A stretch of 64,000 nt of DNA from an uncultured bacterium (GTDB lineage Bacteria; Vulcanimicrobiota; Xenobia; Xenobiales; Xenobiaceae), in assembly GCA_934636825.1 (NCBI GenBank), contig CAKUBG010000005.1, forward strand, positions 52,390 to 116,389, written 5' to 3'. The stretch's first letter is position 1; every line of letters begins with the position of its first letter. The position numbers and the translations under genes are program-made. This document shows positions 26,435-35,166 of the stretch, piece by piece. The notes below the pieces were generated by a model. The model worked only from the letters and a program-made list of their open reading frames with translations, was not told where the DNA came from and made no database searches.

Positions 26435-29035
26435 TTGCCAATAGTACCGCCTTTAAATACCGAAGCCTATCTTACTTATGAAGAATTGACCGCCTACTTA
26501 AACAGCATTGCGGAAGCTGTTCCTCAGTTGGTGCGTATTTTCTCTTTGGGAAATACTATGGGCGGCCGCTCCCTGTGGGCGGCAGAAGTTACCAATACCA
26601 ATAACGGAGCCGCCTCTAGTAAGCCGGCTATTTGGATCGATGGCAACATCCATGGCAGTCAATTATCTGCTTCTACAGCTTGTTTGGCTATATTGCAGCG
26701 CCTTTCTGCTGAGTACGGACGCAGTCCCTCCATTACCGAACTGTTGGACAATAATACTTTTTATATCGTGCCCCGTCTGGCTCCCGATGGCGCTGAGTTG
26801 TGTCTGACTTCCGGTTTATCTACTTCTGCCGGTCGTCGTTTGGGATTTTTGGATGGATTACGTGAAGGTCTGGTTCCGGGTGATATTAATGGCGACGGTC
26901 GCATTTTGCAAATGCGTGTCGAAGATCCTTATGGTCAGTGGAAAGTCAGCAAAAGAGACGATCGCTTGCTTATTCCTCGTCAGCCCGGTGACGTTGGCGA
27001 TACTTACTATCGTCTTTATCGCGAAGGTTTACTCGATAGAGAAGACGGAACTCCGATCCATTTGCGCTTAGTTAACTCTAAGCGCGAGTTGAGCCATGAT
27101 TTTACTCAAGAGTGCGGCCCTATCGATCATCACTATGGTGGCAATGGCTTTGTGGGGCCTTTTTCACAAATAGAATCCCGTCTTATCAGTGCTTTTTTGC
27201 ACAGCTTAAACAATTTATGCTTGGCAATATCTTTCCGTAGCGGCTCTGGCACCATTCAAGTGACGTCAGCTCCAGAAGTGCATAGGCGTGATCAGGCCTT
27301 AATGAAGATTTTAGCTTCAAAAGCTTCTGAACTTAGCAATATTCCCATAGAGGAAGTGAGCGAATGTAGTGACTTCGCCGACTGGGTTTATAAAGAACTT
27401 GGTGTACCTTGTTTGCGTGTTGACGGTTGGAATTTGCTGCGCGAAGCCGGTATAGAGAACCCGGCTGATAAGTCACAGGAACATGCACTGTTGGCTGTAT
27501 TGCGTTGGCTTGATTACAATAATCACGGCCAAGGTTTTGCTAAGTGGGAAAAATGTGAACATCCGCAATTGGGTGAAGTTGAAGTCGGCGGCTGGGATAC
27601 CTCTGTGAGTTGGAGCAATCCTCCGGTAGGCGAAATGCTGTCTACTATTTGCGAGAGCGAAGTAAATTTGGCTCTTTGCTTGGCTACAGTTGTGCCCAAG
27701 ATCGGTTTGGGTGAATGTCGCGACGAAATTGTAGGCTGGGCTGAGCCTGAAGATGGTGAGGCCGAAGAGCTGCTGCCTTTGCGTATTATTTCTGTGGAAA
27801 TACGTAATGAAGGTTATTTGCCTACTTGGCTTACCGAAGAATTGCGCTCTAAAGACGAACCTTTAATTTCCGAAATATCCATCCCCGAGAGTGCCGAACT
27901 GCTGATTGGGCAGCATTTAAGTGAGCACGAGCAGCTCTCCGGCACAGTGTCTTTGCATTTGCGTCAAAGCTTAAATGTGCCATTTTTCAGTGGCACTTCC
28001 GAAACCGGTCGTTGTGTAGAAAATTGGCTGGTGCGCGGCAGCGGTGAGGTTGTCGTCTCTGCGGCTCATCCTCGCGGCGGCGTAGTCCAATTTATAAGTG
28101 ATGGTGGGCAAAATGCTTTGCGTCAGCGTTTCAAAGTAAGTAAGCCTAGTGCCATTATTCCCAGCACTTCGCCGGTTCCTTACGTTGTAGCTGTTACTTC
28201 TGCCGCTTTGGCCGCTGCTATTCCGCAAATGACAGGCTTAAGTGCCGCTGCCGAAACGTCTGAAGCGCCGACCTCTACTAAGGCGCCGTCTCTGCCCAGA
28301 GCTGCTTTCAAAGTGCCGTCTTCCACGAAGACAAGTGTTGGGCGCAGCTCTCTGGAGCCTACTCCCGCATCCCAAATAGCTGCAGACGAACCTACTGCGC
28401 CGCCTCGTCCTGTTGTGCGTCCGGTCAAACTGACTGAAGCTACTTCCACAACTGCCAATGAGCCTAAAGTGGAAAATACTCCTCCTGCTCAGCCCTCTGT
28501 GCGTGGAGGCTACCGTCCTATGGCTTTAGGCGGCGCCAAGCGTCCTTCGGCGGTAGAAAAGGCCAATCCACCTGCGCCTGCTCCCCAGGTCGGCGCTTCC
28601 GATTTTGCTCGTCCTACTGCGACATCTTCTTCTGGAGGCTTACGTAAGGCCACTACTGAGCCTGCCCCTGTTCGCCATGCCGGTTCAGAAGATTCTCCTT
28701 TGCGCAAGGAGCATGCACGCCCCAGAGTACAACCTTCAGGTCGAGTTTTTGGCCAGCCACCTGCCAAAAACGGCATGGCCGCTGCTGTGCGTCAATCTGA
28801 ATCGACTGCTCGCCAGAGCCAGTCTCGCAGCGCCAGAAGCTTAGAAGAAGCAGCCGCAGCTGCCGAACGTCGTGGAGAAGTAAAGCCACATCCATTGCTT
28901 CCAAGTAAGCCTGCTCGTCCGGCTGCGCAACCTCCTGAAGCTGCCGAAAAGCAGATCTCTAGGGAAGATTTTACCGAAGATCCTTTGGCGCCGACAGCAC
29001 CGTTGCTTTTGCGACGCAGCCGGGGCGATGAATAG
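26435..29035 (+). CDS. M14 carboxypeptidase-like protein, catalytic site degenerate
   Basis: 866 residues. The N-terminal ~340 residues follow the M14 zinc carboxypeptidase pattern, including the 'D-x-NGDG-R-x-x-x-MR-x-DP-x-G' segment. Key residues are lost: the zinc motif HxxE is H73-GSQ76, the second zinc histidine region reads SFRSGSG, and the substrate Arg region (usually DLNRNF) reads LSHDF. It is therefore probably a pseudoenzyme. Residues about 590-866 are Pro/Ala/Ser/Thr-rich and disordered. No signal peptide is seen, so it may be cytoplasmic. The start is TTG at 26435 with GGAG 12 bases upstream. It probably shares a transcript with the ATPase gene upstream. Confidence 0.82.
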   Translation: MPIVPPLNTEAYLTYEELTAYLNSIAEAVPQLVRIFSLGNTMGGRSLWAAEVTNTNNGAASSKPAIWIDGNIHGSQLSASTACLAILQRLSAEYGRSPSITELLDNNTFYIVPRLAPDGAELCLTSGLSTSAGRRLGFLDGLREGLVPGDINGDGRILQMRVEDPYGQWKVSKRDDRLLIPRQPGDVGDTYYRLYREGLLDREDGTPIHLRLVNSKRELSHDFTQECGPIDHHYGGNGFVGPFSQIESRLISAFLHSLNNLCLAISFRSGSGTIQVTSAPEVHRRDQALMKILASKASELSNIPIEEVSECSDFADWVYKELGVPCLRVDGWNLLREAGIENPADKSQEHALLAVLRWLDYNNHGQGFAKWEKCEHPQLGEVEVGGWDTSVSWSNPPVGEMLSTICESEVNLALCLATVVPKIGLGECRDEIVGWAEPEDGEAEELLPLRIISVEIRNEGYLPTWLTEELRSKDEPLISEISIPESAELLIGQHLSEHEQLSGTVSLHLRQSLNVPFFSGTSETGRCVENWLVRGSGEVVVSAAHPRGGVVQFISDGGQNALRQRFKVSKPSAIIPSTSPVPYVVAVTSAALAAAIPQMTGLSAAAETSEAPTSTKAPSLPRAAFKVPSSTKTSVGRSSLEPTPASQIAADEPTAPPRPVVRPVKLTEATSTTANEPKVENTPPAQPSVRGGYRPMALGGAKRPSAVEKANPPAPAPQVGASDFARPTATSSSGGLRKATTEPAPVRHAGSEDSPLRKEHARPRVQPSGRVFGQPPAKNGMAAAVRQSESTARQSQSRSARSLEEAAAAAERRGEVKPHPLLPSKPARPAAQPPEAAEKQISREDFTEDPLAPTAPLLLRRSRGDE

Positions 29036-29036
29036 C

Positions 29037-29083
29037 AAAAAAAATAAGAACGGATTCAAAAAGAAACCGTTCTTATTTTTTTG
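29037..29083. terminator. bidirectional intrinsic terminator
   Basis: AATAAGAACGG / CCGTTCTTATT stem flanked by A- and T-runs, between the convergent M14-like gene and the phosphate permease. Confidence 0.9.
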
Positions 29084-29113
29084 CTGCAGATTGATAAAAT
29101 CGCCTTATTAGTA

Positions 29114-30148
29114 TTAGTTATAGAGGGCCGGATCGATATATTTTAACACGTGGTAAGTAATAGCCGACATAGTGGCGGCGGCGGGGAGAGTGAAGACCCA
29201 GGCTACCAAAATATTGTTGGCAATACTCCAGCGTACGGCATTTACGCGTTTAACAGCGCCTACACCCATGATACTGGCAGTAATTACGTGAGTGGTAGAA
29301 ATGGGCATGCCTAAAGCTGCAGTTGTTAAAAGGATGGTGGAAGAGGTTAAGTCGGCGGCAAATCCGTTAACAGGTTGCAAGCGAACGACTTTGGCACCTA
29401 AAGTTTTTATGATGCGCCAGCCGCCGCCGGAAGTTCCTAAGGCAATCACGGTAGCACAAGCTACTTTGGTGAACCAGCGTACTTCCAGATCGGGCTGCCA
29501 GTGGTTGGCAATTAAACCGGTGCTAGTAGCGGTCCAGAGGGCTAAAGTTATAATACCCATAACTTTTTGGGCGTCATTAGAACCATGGGAGAAAGCCATA
29601 AGACTGGAAGAGAGCCATTGAGCATACTTAAACTTGTGGCCGATGGAAGGATGCTGGTGACGCAAAATCCAGTACAGCGCGAGCATAATGCAATAACCGA
29701 GCACTAAACCAACAAGGGGGGAAACCAAGCCAGGAATGACTACGTGATCCATAACTCCCCACCACTTAACGCCGTCGGTACCAACGCGGGCTAAAGCTAC
29801 GCCGACTAAGCCGCCTACCAAGGCGTGGGAAGAAGAGGAAGGCAAGCCCCAAACCCAGGTGAGTAGATTCCAGATAATGGCGCCTATTAGTGCCGATAGA
29901 ATTAGTGATTGACTATTCATGGCATCGCCTTCTACAATGCCGCTGGTAATAGTCTTGGCTACTCCGGTGAAAAGGAGGGCGCCGCAGAAGTTGCAGCAAG
30001 CTGCCATCAAAACAGCTGTTCTCGGTGATAGTGCTCTGGTAGAAACTACCGTAGCGATAGCGTTGGCTGCGTCGTGGAAACCGTTTACGTAATCGAATGC
30101 TAGTGCAATTATTACGACTGCAGCTAAAATCCAAATGGTTTCATGCAT
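29114..30148 (-). CDS. pit: PiT family inorganic phosphate permease
   Basis: 344 residues, with about nine to ten transmembrane helices. The PHO4 signatures are clear: DYVNGFHDAANAIATVVSTR near the N-terminus and FSHGSNDAQKVMGII in the second half, the two inverted repeats of the family. It imports phosphate coupled to a cation gradient. A DUF47/PhoU-like partner often accompanies PiT genes; none is found here. Single-gene unit. Confidence 0.95.
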   Translation of the reverse strand: MHETIWILAAVVIIALAFDYVNGFHDAANAIATVVSTRALSPRTAVLMAACCNFCGALLFTGVAKTITSGIVEGDAMNSQSLILSALIGAIIWNLLTWVWGLPSSSSHALVGGLVGVALARVGTDGVKWWGVMDHVVIPGLVSPLVGLVLGYCIMLALYWILRHQHPSIGHKFKYAQWLSSSLMAFSHGSNDAQKVMGIITLALWTATSTGLIANHWQPDLEVRWFTKVACATVIALGTSGGGWRIIKTLGAKVVRLQPVNGFAADLTSSTILLTTAALGMPISTTHVITASIMGVGAVKRVNAVRWSIANNILVAWVFTLPAAATMSAITYHVLKYIDPALYN

Positions 30149-30439
30149 TTCTTTCTTTTCTACTTTCCTATACTACGTTTCTGTATGTAAATGTGCATTT
30201 TCGAATTGAATTCATACTCTAGTTCTAAGCGATCTAATAAAAAAAGCCGTCTCTCTTTCAGCAAAGGAGCGGCCGCAGCATATTTTCGTAAATAAAATCA
30301 ACATTCCTGAACGATGGCCAGGAATGACCCGCACTTTCAGTAGCAAAACAATACAATTGTTGGAGCGTACTCAATAACATAAGGCGCGGGGAAGTTCTGT
30401 AAGGCTATTTTTTTCCCTTCTTGCTCAAAAAGAATATTT

Positions 30440-30624
30440 AAAAGGCGAGACAGATTGCTCATTTGCGATCTGTCTCGCCTTTTTCTGCAGATAAAAATGA
30501 AACGACCCCCTTGAGTGTGAGTCATAAGGGGGACGCAAGGGATTAGGAGGAACTTTGCTTGATGCCAAAGACGGGATGACTTCGACATTTCCAGCGTTAA
30601 GATTTCTTCAACGCTCTTAACACT
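30440..30624 (-). ncRNA. candidate small RNA of about 185 nt
   Basis: A near-consensus promoter (30629-30657) starts a minus-strand transcript that ends at a strong hairpin with AGGCGAGACAGAT (30443-30455) and ATCTGTCTCGCCT (30468-30480) followed by TTTT. Between them are further hairpins, such as CCCCCTT / AAGGGGG around 30515-30545 and CTTTG / CAAAG. An open frame runs through but has no ribosome binding site, reads across the terminator and resembles nothing known. I could not match the RNA to 6S, SRP, RNase P or tmRNA. It could instead be a leader, but no gene follows before the phosphate permease. Confidence 0.55.
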
Positions 30625-30628
30625 TGTG

Positions 30629-30657
30629 ATTATAAAGGCAAACATACAATAAGTCAA
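30629..30657 (-). promoter_or_regulatory. strong sigma-70-type promoter
   Basis: TTGACT (30657-30652), a 17-base spacer and a perfect TATAAT (30634-30629) on the minus strand. It is the best promoter match I found in the window. Confidence 0.7.
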
Positions 30658-30711
30658 CAATAATTTTTCAAATCATAAATTGCTAATTTACAATACTACT
30701 ACGCGTATAAT

Positions 30712-30747
30712 ACACAAAAAATGTATAAAAATATACAATTTTTGTGT
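30712..30747. promoter_or_regulatory. 36-bp palindrome upstream of the MerR gene
   Basis: Arms of 16 bases with one mismatch (ACACAAAAAaTGTATA against its complement) flank AAAA. It lies just downstream of a TATAAT (30706-30711) and 44 bases before the MerR-type gene. It may be an autoregulatory operator or a hairpin in the leader. Confidence 0.45.
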
Positions 30748-30791
30748 AAAATTTACAAGGTAAAACGGATATTCAAAAGAAAACAATAATT

Positions 30792-31316
30792 GTGATAAAG
30801 CGAATTTCAGATGTAAAACAAATGGAGTTTTTGTTCAGAGCTCCTATATATCTGAGTCAGGGTGAAGCTGCCGAATTTATGCAAGTTTCTGTGAGAAATT
30901 TGCAATATTGGGAAAGCGCCGGATTGTTGCATCGAGAATCACGCCAAAGTGGGCGCGGAGCGCGTTATACCCGTTGGGATTTAATAGAAATAAACTTTAT
31001 TCGGAATTTAATTTGTGAATGCGGCTTTACGGTCAATTCGCTTAAGGTCAAATTGGCTTTATTGGAAAGTCCGTATTATTACGATCCGGACGATACTATT
31101 TGGGACAACTACATGCATTGTTGGTGCAGTCGTTCTGATATAGCATGTCAAGAATTAAATAAAGTGAAGCATGCTTTCGCACCTTATGTGCGTCAAATTT
31201 TTGCAAACATGACTGAAAAAGGCGAGCCGGAGGCGGCCAAAGAAACTGTCAATATTTTACGATCTTTAGTCAGAGGACATCGCCCTAAGAAACTACGCTG
31301 CACCGATAAGACTTAA
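30792..31316 (+). CDS. MerR family transcriptional regulator
   Basis: 174 residues. The N-terminal winged helix-turn-helix (about 19-85) shows the MerR pattern: LSQGEAAEFMQVSVRNLQYWE, AGLL, then RYTRWDLIEINFIRNLICECG. The C-terminal ~90 residues carry clustered Cys and Trp (HCWCSRSDIAC), possibly a sensing site, but do not match a known metal- or drug-binding MerR class. The start is GTG at 30792; an ATG at 30822 is an alternative, and neither has a clear ribosome binding site. The large palindrome upstream may be its own operator. Confidence 0.82.
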   Translation: MIKRISDVKQMEFLFRAPIYLSQGEAAEFMQVSVRNLQYWESAGLLHRESRQSGRGARYTRWDLIEINFIRNLICECGFTVNSLKVKLALLESPYYYDPDDTIWDNYMHCWCSRSDIACQELNKVKHAFAPYVRQIFANMTEKGEPEAAKETVNILRSLVRGHRPKKLRCTDKT

Positions 31317-31348
31317 TGTTCGGAATAAGTAAAAGGCGACGGCCTTCT

Positions 31349-31372
31349 CAGCCTTATATGTAGGCTGTTTTT
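31349..31372 (+). terminator. weak hairpin after the MerR gene
   Basis: CAGCC / GGCTG stem followed by TTTTT, 33 bases after the MerR stop. The rest of 31317-31613 is AT-rich; I see no clear promoter or other feature. Confidence 0.45.
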
Positions 31373-31613
31373 GGTTCCGAATGTTAACATGCTTAAAAAG
31401 CTAAGAATACGATAAAATCGGAATTCTGCAATTTTTCGGAAGCTATTATTAACACGTTTTTTACTTGATTGTTACAATGTATCAATAAGCTATAAATAAA
31501 ATTCAAGAGTGGGGGGCTGTACAAAAATCAGCCTGTTGGCTGCCAATATGTTACAGCCCGAACAGAACTTTTCTGCTTTGAAATTTCCACTCTTGGAAGC
31601 GAGGAGGTAGCTT

Positions 31614-33029
31614 ATGCAAATGCTGAACAGCGTATCGTCGGCTTTGTCCAATGTCGGAAAAAGCATTGCGCAATCCTCCAGTTTCGGTTCTGCGTCGTCA
31701 TTGGGAAAAGGAGCCAACGGAGCTAATACGAGCTTTACTGCCCGAGGCACTGCCACTTCTCAGTTCCAGCCCGGACAAAACCTGTTCGGTCAAGTAGTCG
31801 GACGCGAACAGAATGGAAATTTTACTTTGCGTTTTGGCAATACAACTTTACAAGCTAGCGCCAAGTTGCCTTTCAATGTAGGACAGCAACTTAACGTGAC
31901 GGTTTCCGGGCAGCAGCGTGGTATGCTCACCCTCGATATGGCAAGCACGCCGTTTTCTTCACTGAATAGCGAGACCGTTACCCAAACTTTGGTGCAACTC
32001 AACTTGCCTATGTCCGAAGGCAACTTCATGTTAGCCAGTTCTCTAGTGGAACATGGCGCCCCGCTGGATAAAGCCACTTTTCAAAGTATGCAAAAGGCTT
32101 TAGCTCAATTGCCACCTACTTCCGATCCGGCTGTTTTCAGCTCCAGAGTTGGAGCAACTCTGTTTTTGCAAAATAGTCAATTGCCAGTTACTGGTCGCAA
32201 TATTCTGCTTTTGAGCACTTTTCTATCGCAAAATCCTCAGGTTACTCAGCAGCTTTTCAATATCCAAAGTGAAGTCAAACGCTTGATAAATAATCCTGGC
32301 AATATGTCTTCCAAAGCTTTGGAAATTTTGAATCAGGTGCCTGGGTTATTGGGAGAAATGGTTTTGGAGCCTGGCGGGAATTTGAAAGGTACTGGCAAGT
32401 CCAGTGGCAAGGCTGCTTTGCTCTTCGATATGGCCAAACAAGCTGGTATCGAAACCAATTTGGGCTTAGTAGGTGGAGGAAGCTCCGATTGGGAACTTTT
32501 GGCTCTGTTGCGTGAATTGCGCAAATTGACCGATGCTCAAGACGCTTCTCTGAGTGCGCTTTTCAAAAATTGTCAAAATTGTGAAGACAATTTGCAAGCC
32601 CAACGCCTGATTAACCAAGGGAAGCCCGATTCTTCTTTCGGCTTTTACTATATGCAAATTCCTTTGCGCCACGAGTTTAGCGAATCGGCTGAAGTTTGGA
32701 TTCGCTACCGTTGGAAAGAAGAAGATGGCAGTCGTGTGGTTGATATCGATGACTCTCATTTAGAATTTGTTGTCAGAACTGATTCTTTGGGAGAACTGTT
32801 CTTTAGCTTGGATATAGGTGCCGGATATGTAGAATTGACGGCTAAATCGGATGACGAATCCGTTGTCGGTTGTCTTGAAGCTTATCTGCCTGTTTTACAA
32901 GAACGTATTGAAGAGCTGGGTTGGAAGGTTGGCTTTTTTGAAGCCGTACTCAATGACAGTGTCGGGGGCCATGAGTTTGTGGGCTGTCAAGAACTTTCTT
33001 CATTGGAGGGCGTCAATGTGCAAGCCTGA
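31614..33029 (+). CDS. FliK-like flagellar hook-length control protein
   Basis: 471 residues. The N-terminus is low complexity and Ser/Ala/Gly/Asn-rich, as in exported FliK proteins. The C-terminal ~110 residues (VWIRYRWKEEDG ... LGELFFSLDIGAGYVEL ... AYLPVLQERIEELGW) match the FliK hook-length control/switch domain. Such proteins travel through the flagellar type III pathway, measure hook length and signal FlhB to change substrate class. AGGAGGT six bases before the ATG supports the start. Its 3' end overlaps the FlhB-fragment gene by 14 bases, a partner of FliK in other bacteria, which supports the call. Confidence 0.78.
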   Translation: MQMLNSVSSALSNVGKSIAQSSSFGSASSLGKGANGANTSFTARGTATSQFQPGQNLFGQVVGREQNGNFTLRFGNTTLQASAKLPFNVGQQLNVTVSGQQRGMLTLDMASTPFSSLNSETVTQTLVQLNLPMSEGNFMLASSLVEHGAPLDKATFQSMQKALAQLPPTSDPAVFSSRVGATLFLQNSQLPVTGRNILLLSTFLSQNPQVTQQLFNIQSEVKRLINNPGNMSSKALEILNQVPGLLGEMVLEPGGNLKGTGKSSGKAALLFDMAKQAGIETNLGLVGGGSSDWELLALLRELRKLTDAQDASLSALFKNCQNCEDNLQAQRLINQGKPDSSFGFYYMQIPLRHEFSESAEVWIRYRWKEEDGSRVVDIDDSHLEFVVRTDSLGELFFSLDIGAGYVELTAKSDDESVVGCLEAYLPVLQERIEELGWKVGFFEAVLNDSVGGHEFVGCQELSSLEGVNVQA

Positions 33030-33318
33030 AGTTGCTAAAGTCGCTGTCAGTGTGGCTGTTTCTCCTGAAGATGGGACGACCAAAGTCGTGAGTTCGGCTG
33101 TAGGTCAAAAAGCTATCGAAATGGTCGAACAGGCTGAAAAAGAAGGTCTGAACGTTACGCAAGATCCCCAACGTGTGGGAGAATTGCTCAAAGAACAGGG
33201 GAACAAAGCAGCTATAAGCCCTCAGCTTTACGAACTTATGGCTACGGTTCTAGACTTTACTCAAGAATTGAGTGATTTAAAAGCAGGGCGCTTCGCTCAG
33301 GAGCCCGATCAAGAGTGA
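33016..33318 (+). CDS. FlhB C-terminal-domain protein (FlhX/YlqH-like)
   Basis: 100 residues equivalent to the cytoplasmic FlhB/YscU tail after the NPTH cleavage site: KVAVSVAVSPEDGTTKVV, GQKAIEMVEQAEKEGLNV, and ISPQLYELMATVLDF match the family. There are no transmembrane helices and no NPTH motif, so it is a free-standing tail as found next to fliK in several bacteria. It may replace or compete with the FlhB tail in substrate switching. The start is the ATG at 33016, with GGAGG six bases upstream and inside the end of the FliK-like gene. Confidence 0.85.
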   Translation: MCKPEVAKVAVSVAVSPEDGTTKVVSSAVGQKAIEMVEQAEKEGLNVTQDPQRVGELLKEQGNKAAISPQLYELMATVLDFTQELSDLKAGRFAQEPDQE

Positions 33319-33425
33319 GTTCTGTTAGCCGGAGGCCTTGGTAAAAAGAGGGGCTGAAGGATTTCTATAGAAACGAAAATTTGGGTTCGTATAAGGACGC
33401 GGACCACATAGTCGGAGGTGTTCTA

Positions 33426-34199
33426 ATGCTTGAAGGGATGAGAATGGCTGCTCAGGGTATGATGACCCAGGCCGCTAAACAAGATGTCATCACTAATAAC
33501 TTGGCCAATGTAGGTACCGCTGGTTTCCGCAAGGAAAGTGCCCAGATTACCTCTTTTAACGAGATTCTCAATCGTGAAGTCGGTGGCATGGACGGTATGA
33601 CCCAGTCTTCTTACGAGATCTCCACCGCTCCCGGTATGGAAGTTTCCGGTAAACTTTACACCAGCTCGGTGACTCACAACGCTCAGGGTTCATTGAAGGA
33701 GACCGGCAACCCCTTTGATATGGCCTTGGATGATAATGGACGCGGTTTCTTCACTATCCAGACCAAAGACGGAGTACGCTTTACCAGAGCCGGTAATTTC
33801 CATCTCTCTACCAATGGCGAATTAGTCACTGCCGATGGTTCTCAGGTGATGGGTCATCGTGGCCCCATCAAATTACAGGGCAGCAATTTCACTGTATCTA
33901 ACGACGGTGTAATCTCCAGCGACGGTCGTCCCATCGACAAGATCTTGGTAGCCGTTTTTGACAATACCGACCAATTGAAGCGCACTGGCGACAACCAGTT
34001 CACCGCCACAACCAAAGTTAGCGCTACTAACGATTTCCAGCTCAAACAGGGATATGTTGAGCAAGCTAACGTCAACGCTTTAACCGAAATGGTCGACTTG
34101 ATGATGGTGACACGTAACTACGAAGCCAACCAGAAGGTTCTTCAGGCCAACGACAAAATGTTGGAAAAGACTGTCAATAACGTCGGAACCGTTCGCTAA
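33426..34199 (+). CDS. flgF: flagellar rod/hook-basal body protein (FlgF-like)
   Basis: 257 residues. N-terminal rod motif MMTQAAKQDVITNNLANVGTAGFRKE (spread over residues 12-37), central D1 beta domain, and a C-terminal helix with LTEMVDLMMVTRNYEANQKVLQ, which together define the rod/hook family. It is shorter and less FlgG-like than the next gene, so FlgF (proximal rod) is the best assignment. It is exported through the flagellar type III apparatus without a cleaved signal. CGGAGGTG lies upstream of the ATG at 33426; the frame is open from 33381. Confidence 0.88.
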   Translation: MLEGMRMAAQGMMTQAAKQDVITNNLANVGTAGFRKESAQITSFNEILNREVGGMDGMTQSSYEISTAPGMEVSGKLYTSSVTHNAQGSLKETGNPFDMALDDNGRGFFTIQTKDGVRFTRAGNFHLSTNGELVTADGSQVMGHRGPIKLQGSNFTVSNDGVISSDGRPIDKILVAVFDNTDQLKRTGDNQFTATTKVSATNDFQLKQGYVEQANVNALTEMVDLMMVTRNYEANQKVLQANDKMLEKTVNNVGTVR

Positions 34200-34230
34200 T
34201 TCGATTAAACTGACAGTTTGAAAAAATACA

Positions 34231-34262
34231 GCTTGTCCGCCCAAATAAAAACGGCGGGCAGC
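34231..34262. other. hairpin between the two rod genes
   Basis: GCTTGTCCGCC (34231-34241) and GGCGGGCAGC (34253-34262) form a stem in the 126-base gap between the flgF-like gene and flgG. It lacks a T-run, so it is more likely an mRNA processing or stability element than a terminator. Confidence 0.4.
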
Positions 34263-34325
34263 TGGATTATAGTAAGAGCTTCTGCTAAGCTCGTACAACA
34301 AGTCTAATTTGGAGGAACAAATATT

Positions 34326-35096
34326 ATGATGCGTTCGCTTTATACTGCTGCTTCCGGTATGATGGCCCAGCAGATGAATATGGATAATATTTCCAACAAC
34401 CTGGCTAACGTACAGTCCACCGGTTTCAAGAAAACCCGCGTAGATTTCCAGGACTTGCTCTATGCTACTATGCAAGATCCCGGCACTGAAGCTACTGCTG
34501 GTACCCAGATCGGTATGGGTGTTCGCGCTTCTTCTACCGAGCGTATGTTCTCTCAAGGCTCCTTGCAGAAAACCGGCAACCCTTACGATGTAGCTATCCA
34601 GGGTGATGGCTTCTTCAAAGTCAGCATGCCCGACGGTACTTCCGCTTACACTCGTGATGGCGCTTTCAAATACGATGGCGACAAAGGCGAGATCGTAACC
34701 AGCGCTGGTCAGTCACTCGGCATTGCCGTTCCTAAAGATGTAACCAATATCGAAGTTCGCCCCAACGGTGAAGTTTTCGGTGTGCGTATCGATGGCGACG
34801 GTCAGCCCGAAAAGATCGCTCAGGTAAAACTCACCCGCTTCCTTAATCCTGCTGGCTTACAGGCTATCGGTGGCAACCTCTATGTTGAGACTCCCGTCGC
34901 TGGCGCCAAAACTGAGAGTATCCCCGGTGAAGATGGTTTAGGCGTTTTGGCTCAGGGTCACCTCGAGAAATCCAATATCAACGTAGTTGAGGAAATGATT
35001 TCTATCGTTCAGGCTCAGCGCGCTTTTGAAATGAACCAGAAGGGCGTCCAAGCTGCTGACGAAATGATGAGAATGACCAACCAGCTTCAGAGCTAG
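34326..35096 (+). CDS. flgG: flagellar distal rod protein
   Basis: 256 residues, typical FlgG length. The N-terminal SLYTAASGMMAQQMNMDNISNN region, the GSLQKTGNPYDVAIQGDGFF segment, and the C-terminal NVVEEMISIVQAQRAFEMNQ helix are close to consensus FlgG. It polymerises to form the distal rod across the envelope. GGAGG lies 10 bases before the ATG. Together with the flgF-like gene and the FlgJ-type gene it forms a basal-body cluster. Confidence 0.95.
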   Translation: MMRSLYTAASGMMAQQMNMDNISNNLANVQSTGFKKTRVDFQDLLYATMQDPGTEATAGTQIGMGVRASSTERMFSQGSLQKTGNPYDVAIQGDGFFKVSMPDGTSAYTRDGAFKYDGDKGEIVTSAGQSLGIAVPKDVTNIEVRPNGEVFGVRIDGDGQPEKIAQVKLTRFLNPAGLQAIGGNLYVETPVAGAKTESIPGEDGLGVLAQGHLEKSNINVVEEMISIVQAQRAFEMNQKGVQAADEMMRMTNQLQS

Positions 35097-35166
35097 TTTC
35101 GATTGATATTTTGACCTCTGCGTCTGAATATAATCGGGCGCTTGGGGTATCTATTTGGAGGCTATT

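Noticed and set aside
30337..30660. Minus-strand open frame of 107 codons
   Set aside because: It spans a promoter and a 13-bp terminator hairpin, has no ribosome binding site and resembles nothing; the interval fits a small RNA better.
31500..35160. Sigma-28 promoters in the flagellar cluster
   Set aside because: I searched the gaps for TAAA and GCCGATAA-like pairs and found none convincing.
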